Assembly: GCA_902782955.1 (NCBI GenBank)
Contig: CACZPD010000222.1
Location: forward strand, 1-11,668
Reading direction: 5' to 3'
Source: an uncultured Erysipelotrichaceae bacterium
GTDB taxonomy: Bacteria > Bacillota_I > Bacilli_A > Erysipelotrichales > Erysipelotrichaceae
Length of the DNA: 11,668 bases
Every line of letters begins with the position of its first letter. Position 1 is the first letter of the stretch. The notes under the pieces are model-generated. The model saw nothing but the letters and a program-made list of their open reading frames with translations, did no database searches and was not told the DNA's origin. A program made the position numbers and the translations under genes. Below, piece after piece: positions 7,399 to 11,668 of the stretch.

Positions 7399-7949
7399 AG
7401 TTTGTTCATCTCCAATATTTTCCCGCCGATAATGGACTGTTCCTCCGGCGAATGACTTGACAATATAACAGGTATATTCAGATCCTGCACCAGCGGCGCA
7501 AGTCTGCGGATCAACGGAAGATCCATTCCCTTGAACGGTTCATCCAGCAGAAGCAGATCCGCGTCATATGCAAGTGCCCTGGCAAAGGATATACGTCTGC
7601 GCATACCGCCGGACAATGCCTCCGGCATGGTCTGCGCTTCCTTTTCCAGTTCCACTGCTTTCAGGTAATAACGTGCCCTTTCCTCATCATCACAGACGAT
7701 CATGATATTCTGCAGGGCATTCAGCCAGGGAAACAGACGGTCTTCCTGGAACATCAGCGCTGTCTTTTCCGGCTTGCCCGTGATCGTTCCGGATTCCGGT
7801 ACGACCAGTCCCGCGATCGTATGCAGGAGGGTCGTCTTTCCGAAACCGCTCGGTCCCGTCAGAAGCGTGATGCCTGTATCAAATTCTGCCGAGAAATGAT
7901 CGAGGACGATCTTGTCCCCGTATCTGACACACAGATCCTGTACTTTCAT
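7395..7949 (-). CDS. ABC transporter ATP-binding protein (SsuB/TauB type)
   Basis: The cytoplasmic ATPase of an ABC importer. Walker A is GPSGFGKTT (32-40), the Q-loop is MFQED (Gln68), the signature is LSGGM (112-116), Walker B is DLLLLDEP (131-138) with catalytic Glu137, and the switch His is His166 in SSHSPEE. At 184 residues it is a minimal version, shorter than typical SsuB/TauB/NrtD proteins (about 240-260), lacking most of the C-terminal tail, but all catalytic motifs are intact. Family resemblance is to the nitrate/sulfonate/taurine group. The ATG overlaps the permease stop by four bases, and a strong AGGAGG lies five bases upstream. Its own stop overlaps the GTG of the NifH-like gene. 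Confidence 0.93.
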   Translation of the reverse strand: MKVQDLCVRYGDKIVLDHFSAEFDTGITLLTGPSGFGKTTLLHTIAGLVVPESGTITGKPEKTALMFQEDRLFPWLNALQNIMIVCDDEERARYYLKAVELEKEAQTMPEALSGGMRRRISFARALAYDADLLLLDEPFKGMDLPLIRRLAPLVQDLNIPVILSSHSPEEQSIIGGKILEMNKL

Positions 7950-8704
7950 TTTGCCTCCTCCGGTTTCTTTTTGACCGGCATGAACACATGCATGATCTTT
8001 TCAAAAATGAAGCTGAAGATCACAACTACCAGTGTCCAGGCAAACAGGTCCGCCGTTTCCAGATACAGCTTGGAATAGTACATCCCGCTGCCGATTGCGT
8101 TCTTCGGAAGCGCAAGCACTTCCGAGGCGATGCCTGCCTTCCACGCAAGACCGAGGGCGGTCAGCGCGCCGGAACGGAAATACGGCATGACGGAAGGAAT
8201 ATACACATAGCGCAGTGTTTTCCATTTTCCGAAGCGGTACATCTGCGCCACTTCCAGAAGATGCGGATCCGTTTCCATGATGCCCGTACGCACATTGCCG
8301 AATACGACAGGCGTTACAAGCAGCGCGGAAATAAAGACAGGCACATAGGTATACGGGATCCACAGCATGACCAGGATGATGAAGCTGGTGACCGGTACCG
8401 CACTGGCTGTGCGGACAGCCGGATACAGCAGCTCATCGAGGATAGATGACAGGCTGCATAATACAGCCAGCACTACACCAAAAAAACAGCCGCACACAAA
8501 ACCGCTCAGGACTCTCAGAAGAGAAGTGCTGACGATCCGCAGGAAGTCACCGCCCTGTACGATGGCGGTCAGATGTCTCCATACAGAGAGCGGTGAAGGG
8601 ATCAGCAGTTCCTGATGCACAGCTAATGAAGCTGCTGTCCAGACTCCGAGCCAGAACAGCAGCACCAGTAATTTAATCCATATTTTAGTTTGTCTTCGGG
8701 ACAT
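7946..8704 (-). CDS. ABC transporter permease (SsuC/TauC type)
   Basis: A 252-residue inner-membrane permease with about six hydrophobic segments (first at about 8-28). The cytoplasmic EAA loop that docks on the ATPase is seen at 151-170 (EVAQMYRFGKWKTLRYVYIP), and LTALGLAWKAGIASEVLALP (181-200) is typical of the SsuC/TauC/NrtB branch. IPSPLSVW (35-42) after the first helix is also characteristic. I chose the ATG at 8704, giving a Lys/Arg-rich start before the first helix; an upstream ATG at 8758 would put 18 extra residues encoded inside the solute-binding protein gene. The chosen start overlaps that gene by 20 bases and its ribosome binding site is weak (GGGGA about 11 bases upstream), suggesting coupled translation. 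Confidence 0.9.
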   Translation of the reverse strand: MSRRQTKIWIKLLVLLFWLGVWTAASLAVHQELLIPSPLSVWRHLTAIVQGGDFLRIVSTSLLRVLSGFVCGCFFGVVLAVLCSLSSILDELLYPAVRTASAVPVTSFIILVMLWIPYTYVPVFISALLVTPVVFGNVRTGIMETDPHLLEVAQMYRFGKWKTLRYVYIPSVMPYFRSGALTALGLAWKAGIASEVLALPKNAIGSGMYYSKLYLETADLFAWTLVVVIFSFIFEKIMHVFMPVKKKPEEAK

Positions 8705-9674
8705 AGTAGAAATCGTCCCCAGGCATCTTTCCGCCGACAGATGCCGGATCCGCATCATAGAGAACCTGGAAGAAGCCTTCGATAGCCGGTCTCAGATCCT
8801 TGCCGTAGATGCATACGATCGCCGCATCCGGGATCGCCTTCTTCGCGATCTCAGCACTGCCTGTGATCTCATACTGCGCGATCAGTTCAGCAGCGCCGTC
8901 CTGATCTTTCAGTACAGTATCGATACCTTTTTCATAGTTTTTCAGGAATGCGTCAACAGCTTCCGGATGTTCTTCGATGAACTTTGTCCTTGCGGCCAGG
9001 CAGCCCATGGAAACATAGCTTCCGTCTGTGGTCACATCCTTGTACGCAGCGCCTACATCGATCGCATTGCGTACATCCGGATTCTTCATCATGATCGTTG
9101 TGACAGCCGGTACTGGCAGCATACATAAATCGATCTTTCCCTGGATCATATCCGCGGAGATCGCGCTGGCATCACGGAACTGCACATCCACATCCACACC
9201 CGGTTCCAGACCGTTCTGTCTGAGAACATAGTTGATGATGTATTCAGGGTTGCTGCCCTGGCCGTTGCAGTACAGTGTCTTTCCCTTCAGATCCTGGATG
9301 GAATGAACGGTATCGCCGTTTTCCAGAATGTAGGATACGCTGAGGCAGTTGACCGCAATGATCTGCACTTCCCCGTTCGTCTTGTTGTATAAGTTCGCAG
9401 CCACATTGGTCGGCAACGCGCCGATATCCAGGTCGCCGTTGCTCAGACGGGCTACGATATCGGATACTTCCGGCGTCAGTGTGAAATGGTAGTTCGCATA
9501 CACGCCGTCTTCCGATTCCTTCATCAGCTGTACGGCGCCCATGCCTGTCGGGCCTTTCAATACGCCGATGTTGATATCGGTCGTGTCAGTTACTGCTGCT
9601 TCCTTTTTCGCGCATCCGGCAAATAAGGATACACACATAACCGCTGCAGTGAGCAGTTTTCCAATCTTTCTCAT
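8685..9674 (-). CDS. ABC transporter solute-binding lipoprotein (NMT1/SsuA/TauA type)
   Basis: First gene of the operon. The 329-residue protein starts MRKIGKLLTAAVMCVSLFAGC, a lipoprotein signal with Cys21 as lipid anchor, so the mature protein is tethered outside the membrane. The rest is a two-lobed periplasmic-binding fold of the nitrate/sulfonate/taurine/thiamine-precursor group: INIGVLKGPTGMGAVQLM (35-52), LSNGDLDIGALPTNVAANLY, IQDLKGKTLYCNGQGSNPEY, VDVQFRDASAISADMIQGKIDL, and a FIEEHPEAVDAFL helix. The ligand cannot be read from the sequence; known relatives bind small anions, sulfonates, pyrimidine precursors or similar. Its job is presumably to capture the compound, or a precursor, that the co-encoded reductase uses. 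A good ribosome binding site (AGAGGT) precedes the ATG, and a regulated promoter lies directly upstream. Confidence 0.92.
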   Translation of the reverse strand: MRKIGKLLTAAVMCVSLFAGCAKKEAAVTDTTDINIGVLKGPTGMGAVQLMKESEDGVYANYHFTLTPEVSDIVARLSNGDLDIGALPTNVAANLYNKTNGEVQIIAVNCLSVSYILENGDTVHSIQDLKGKTLYCNGQGSNPEYIINYVLRQNGLEPGVDVDVQFRDASAISADMIQGKIDLCMLPVPAVTTIMMKNPDVRNAIDVGAAYKDVTTDGSYVSMGCLAARTKFIEEHPEAVDAFLKNYEKGIDTVLKDQDGAAELIAQYEITGSAEIAKKAIPDAAIVCIYGKDLRPAIEGFFQVLYDADPASVGGKMPGDDFYYVPKTN

Positions 9675-9703
9675 AGTTACCTCTTTTCTTTTGGAGCCAC
9701 TCC

Positions 9704-9750
9704 ATCATACAGCCCGTAAAAAAAGAAGTACATTGCAAATGCAACGTACT
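9704..9750 (-). promoter_or_regulatory. Activator-dependent promoter with Crp/Fnr-type operator for the transporter/reductase operon
   Basis: On the minus strand TATGAT (9709 down to 9704) is a good -10 box. The hexamer 17 bases upstream is TGTACT, a poor -35 match (3 of 6). Directly overlapping that position is an inverted repeat at 9727-9750 with core TTGCATTTGCAA. If TATGAT occupies -12 to -7, the repeat centre (between 9738 and 9739) falls at -41.5, the exact class II site for Crp/Fnr activators. The neighbouring gene encodes such a regulator. The predicted start near 9697 leaves a leader of about 23 bases. The geometry is seen in the sequence; binding is inference. Confidence 0.6.
9718..9750 (-). 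terminator. Intrinsic terminator of the Crp/Fnr regulator gene (same repeat as the operator)
   Basis: Minus-strand transcript: an 11-bp stem (arms 9740-9750 and 9727-9737, one G-U pair) with the loop closing at 9738-9739, followed by TC and seven T residues (9724 down to 9718). The regulator's TAG stop (9749-9751) overlaps the first arm. The downstream promoter start lies beyond the hairpin, so acting as terminator and as operator does not conflict. Confidence 0.7.
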
Positions 9751-10396
9751 ATAAGATTTCAAACTTGTTGTTCCGGAAGCGGATCATGCCTTCTTCCTGC
9801 ATACGTCCGAGTTCCCGTGACAGTGCGCTCTGGTTGACCCCGAGGTACACCGCCATAGCCTCCCTGTCAAACGGCAGCTCCACTACCTGGCTTCCTTCAC
9901 TCATGTGCTGGGAAAGCAGGGTGATCACCTTCTGCCGTATGGTCAGTTTGCTTAAGGTCTGGATCCTGTCATTGAGCACCAGCGTCCGTTCCGCCAGCAT
10001 ACTGATAAACCGCTGGGCAATACGGGTATCCGCGTCGGAAGGCTTCAGGGGCGGATGTTTCAGAGACTCCGTATCCATCAAAAGCACTTCGGAATCCTTT
10101 ACGCTATGGATCATGATCTGTGTTTCCCTGCCCAGGTAGCACAGTGACTCCGCAAACGTATTCCCCGGCATGACATTGGCCATCAGGAGCCGGTTGCCGT
10201 CAAAATCATCCATGGAAACATGGATATTGCCTGACAGCAGTAATCCGAAATGACGCACCGGTTCACCCGGCCTGTTCAGCAGTTCACCCTTCTGATATGT
10301 CTTTCTGACCGCGTGAAAGAACTGCAGCGTTTCTTCTGTTTCCTTTTGATTCAGTCCCGCAAACAGCGGACATTGTTTCAGAATACTGTCTTTCAT
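9749..10396 (-). CDS. Crp/Fnr family transcriptional regulator
   Basis: A 215-residue protein with the standard layout: an N-terminal cyclic-nucleotide-binding-type beta barrel (about 10-115; KGELLNRPGEPVRHFGLLLSG at its core, followed by FDGNRLLMANVMPGNTFAE), a long dimer helix (about 120-148), and a C-terminal winged helix with recognition helix NQSALSRELGRMQ (188-200). Ser193-Arg194 correspond to the FNR Ser-Arg DNA contacts, while the FNR Glu209 position is Ser190, so the target site should differ from TTGAT-N4-ATCAA. Only two cysteines (Cys9, Cys86) are present and there is no N-terminal Fe-S cysteine cluster, so it is not an FNR-type oxygen sensor. The barrel does not show a convincing cAMP-pocket signature. 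The signal is unknown. It lies just upstream of, and in line with, the ABC/nitrogenase-like operon and probably activates it. AAGGGAAG lies about nine bases before the ATG. Confidence 0.93.
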   Translation of the reverse strand: MKDSILKQCPLFAGLNQKETEETLQFFHAVRKTYQKGELLNRPGEPVRHFGLLLSGNIHVSMDDFDGNRLLMANVMPGNTFAESLCYLGRETQIMIHSVKDSEVLLMDTESLKHPPLKPSDADTRIAQRFISMLAERTLVLNDRIQTLSKLTIRQKVITLLSQHMSEGSQVVELPFDREAMAVYLGVNQSALSRELGRMQEEGMIRFRNNKFEIL

Positions 10397-10419
10397 CCGT
10401 ATATCTTCCCTTATAAAGA

Positions 10420-10449
10420 ATCATATTAAAAAAACAGGTCTGAAAGCAA
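10420..10449 (-). promoter_or_regulatory. Promoter of the Crp/Fnr regulator gene
   Basis: Minus strand TTGCTT (10449 down to 10444) and TATGAT (10425 down to 10420) are separated by 18 bases, a reasonable housekeeping-sigma promoter. The -10 box lies 24 bases before the ATG at 10396. The -35 box lies within the terminator hairpin of the preceding gene, so regulator transcription appears separate from that gene. Confidence 0.5.
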
Positions 10450-10453
10450 ACCT
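10428..10453 (-). terminator. Intrinsic terminator of the Gate-domain membrane protein gene
   Basis: Minus-strand transcript AGGTTTG-CTTT-CAGACCT (10453 down to 10436; seven pairs, one G-U), then G and seven T residues (10434 down to 10428). It begins 18 bases after the TGA stop of the upstream gene (10472-10474). Confidence 0.7.
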
Positions 10454-10471
10454 ATTTTATATTCTTCCGCT

Positions 10472-11644
10472 TCAGAACAGCATGAACAGCCAGTGTGCCG
10501 CTATGCCTGCACAGATCCCGCCGATGGTATGACTGAGAATCGCCTTGCCGATCAGCGGCTTGCAGTCAAGGGAATCCATCATGGATGCATGCGTGCTGAG
10601 GTATCCGCTCCAGCACATGCACATCGCTGTAAAAACAGCGATATCACCGGGCTGCAGCAGACCTTTCTTCACCAGATTCGCTGTCATGCTGAGGGCGGCA
10701 CCGGCTGCGCCTAGTGCTGTGACCGGCACACCGATCGCTTCCGGGCAGGAGAACCCGAACATCGGTTTCAGGATAAAGTCGATGCGGGAGGCCAGTTCCG
10801 GCAGAAGACGGATGCCCTCATATGCCGCACCTGTATAACCTTCCGGGGACGGCCCGTTGATCAGCATCATGACAATGGTGCAGATGATCAATACACCCGG
10901 AATGATGCTGATGCCCATTTTGACACCGCTCTTCCCGCCGTCCAGGACAGAAGCCATCATACGGCTTCCGATACCGCCGCTGCGGATCACCCGCATACCT
11001 GCCGGTACAGTGCCGTCTTCCTCCCTGTCATAGGTATCCTCAGCTTCCCGGCCGAAATACTTTCTTGTGAAAACAAGCATCAGGCGCGTGCTGACAATAC
11101 TGCCGGCAACCGCCCCGCCCAGACCTACCAAGACCGCTGTGCCGAGTGAAGTCCCCATGGACGGGGAAAGAGAATACATATATGTACATACGATCAGTCC
11201 CATACCGAAAGCAGTACCTAAATTTGTCAGGGCAGGAAACTGATACTTTCTGAAAAAATGCCGGAACCGTTTGTCTTCCGTCAAAGTCAGGATAGCCGGA
11301 TTGTCCGACAAAAATGTTGTTACCACACCCAGGGCAGCAGCTCCCGGCAGTCCGAAGACCGGCTTCATCAGAGGCTGGAGGGCATAGTTGGCCAGTGAAA
11401 CAAAACCAAACTCTGAAAGCAATGAAGATACCGCGCCCATAATGACGCAGACAGCTGTAATATACAGTACCGTATCGATCAGCAGGCTGTAAGCCGTATT
11501 CATGATCGTGTTCAAAGCATTTGCCAGACCCATACGGCTGACAAATAAAGCAAAAATTCCCAGAAATACGACCGGGAATATAAATGTTTCGGGGCAGAGC
11601 TCCTTCACATACGAATCTGGATTATTTTTTTCAGGTGATTCCAT
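10472..11644 (-). CDS. Gate-domain (nucleoside-recognition) integral membrane protein, YjiH-like
   Basis: A 390-residue polytopic membrane protein with about eight or more hydrophobic segments (first at about 20-40, second at about 53-80). LSDNPAILTLTEDKRFRHFF followed by KYQFPALTNLGTAFGMGLI (about 112-150) and a late GDIAVFTAMCMCWSGYLSTHAS segment fit the Gate-domain membrane proteins related to YjiH and to the CD0519/CD1768 group of clostridia; I am surer of the superfamily than of the subgroup. Some Gate-domain proteins (NupC-type) carry nucleosides, and others are involved in sporulation or ion movement, so a transport role is likely but the substrate is unknown. GGAGG lies eight bases before the ATG, near the right window edge; any promoter is outside. 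The gene ends with its own terminator and is not obviously part of the neighbouring regulon. Confidence 0.8.
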   Translation of the reverse strand: MESPEKNNPDSYVKELCPETFIFPVVFLGIFALFVSRMGLANALNTIMNTAYSLLIDTVLYITAVCVIMGAVSSLLSEFGFVSLANYALQPLMKPVFGLPGAAALGVVTTFLSDNPAILTLTEDKRFRHFFRKYQFPALTNLGTAFGMGLIVCTYMYSLSPSMGTSLGTAVLVGLGGAVAGSIVSTRLMLVFTRKYFGREAEDTYDREEDGTVPAGMRVIRSGGIGSRMMASVLDGGKSGVKMGISIIPGVLIICTIVMMLINGPSPEGYTGAAYEGIRLLPELASRIDFILKPMFGFSCPEAIGVPVTALGAAGAALSMTANLVKKGLLQPGDIAVFTAMCMCWSGYLSTHASMMDSLDCKPLIGKAILSHTIGGICAGIAAHWLFMLF

Positions 11645-11668
11645 TGATGCTTCCTCCGGAGATAAAAC

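Noticed and set aside
8705..8758. Longer permease start at 8758
   Set aside because: The 18 extra residues are encoded inside the solute-binding protein gene and are Arg/His-rich; the start at 8704 fits the family better.
9749..10396. Oxygen-sensing FNR
   Set aside because: No N-terminal cysteine cluster; only two cysteines in the whole protein.

Overview
The window looks like chromosomal DNA of an anaerobic, probably gut-associated member of the Bacillota. The evidence is strong GGAGG-type ribosome binding sites, short intergenic gaps with intrinsic terminators, moderate GC, and protein families common there (DUF4300 lipoproteins, Gate-domain membrane proteins, ATPase-domain/SLC1 fusions, KptA). 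The genus cannot be fixed by eye; an Erysipelotrichia-like organism is only a guess. There is no phage, IS, tRNA, rRNA or CRISPR signal, and no gene-free stretch over 300 bases.

Left part (1-3.7 kb). A small unrecognised gene enters from the left edge and ends at a palindromic terminator. It faces a minus-strand gene that joins an RsbW-like ATPase domain to a divergent SLC1-type carrier. Divergent from that carrier is a two-gene plus-strand unit: a TIM-barrel, glycoside-hydrolase-like protein, then the RNA 2'-phosphotransferase KptA. KptA shares a bidirectional terminator with the operon arriving from the right.

Core (3.7-9.7 kb, minus strand). Seven tightly packed genes, most overlapping, read in this order: lipoprotein solute-binding protein, ABC permease, ABC ATPase (NitT/TauT/SsuABC type), a NifH-like iron protein, two NifD/K-like (nitrogenase component 1 family) subunits, and a DUF4300 lipoprotein. 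The component 1-like subunits are short. Their cysteine pattern fits one intersubunit Fe-S cluster of the DPOR/COR kind, and the FeMo-cofactor cysteine position is not conserved in the one subunit where I could align it. No nifB, nifE or nifN is present. I read this as a nitrogenase-like, ATP-driven reductase made together with a dedicated importer, so the likely logic is 'take up a small molecule, then reduce it'. The substrate is unknown. This is the most novel item in the window.

Right part (9.7-11.7 kb, minus strand). A Crp/Fnr-family regulator lies immediately upstream of the operon. An inverted repeat between the two genes acts as the regulator gene's terminator, and its centre sits 41.5 bases upstream of the inferred transcription start of the operon, the classical class II activator position. 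The simplest model is that this regulator switches on the transporter/reductase operon. Before it, with its own terminator, is a Gate-domain (YjiH-like) membrane protein gene.
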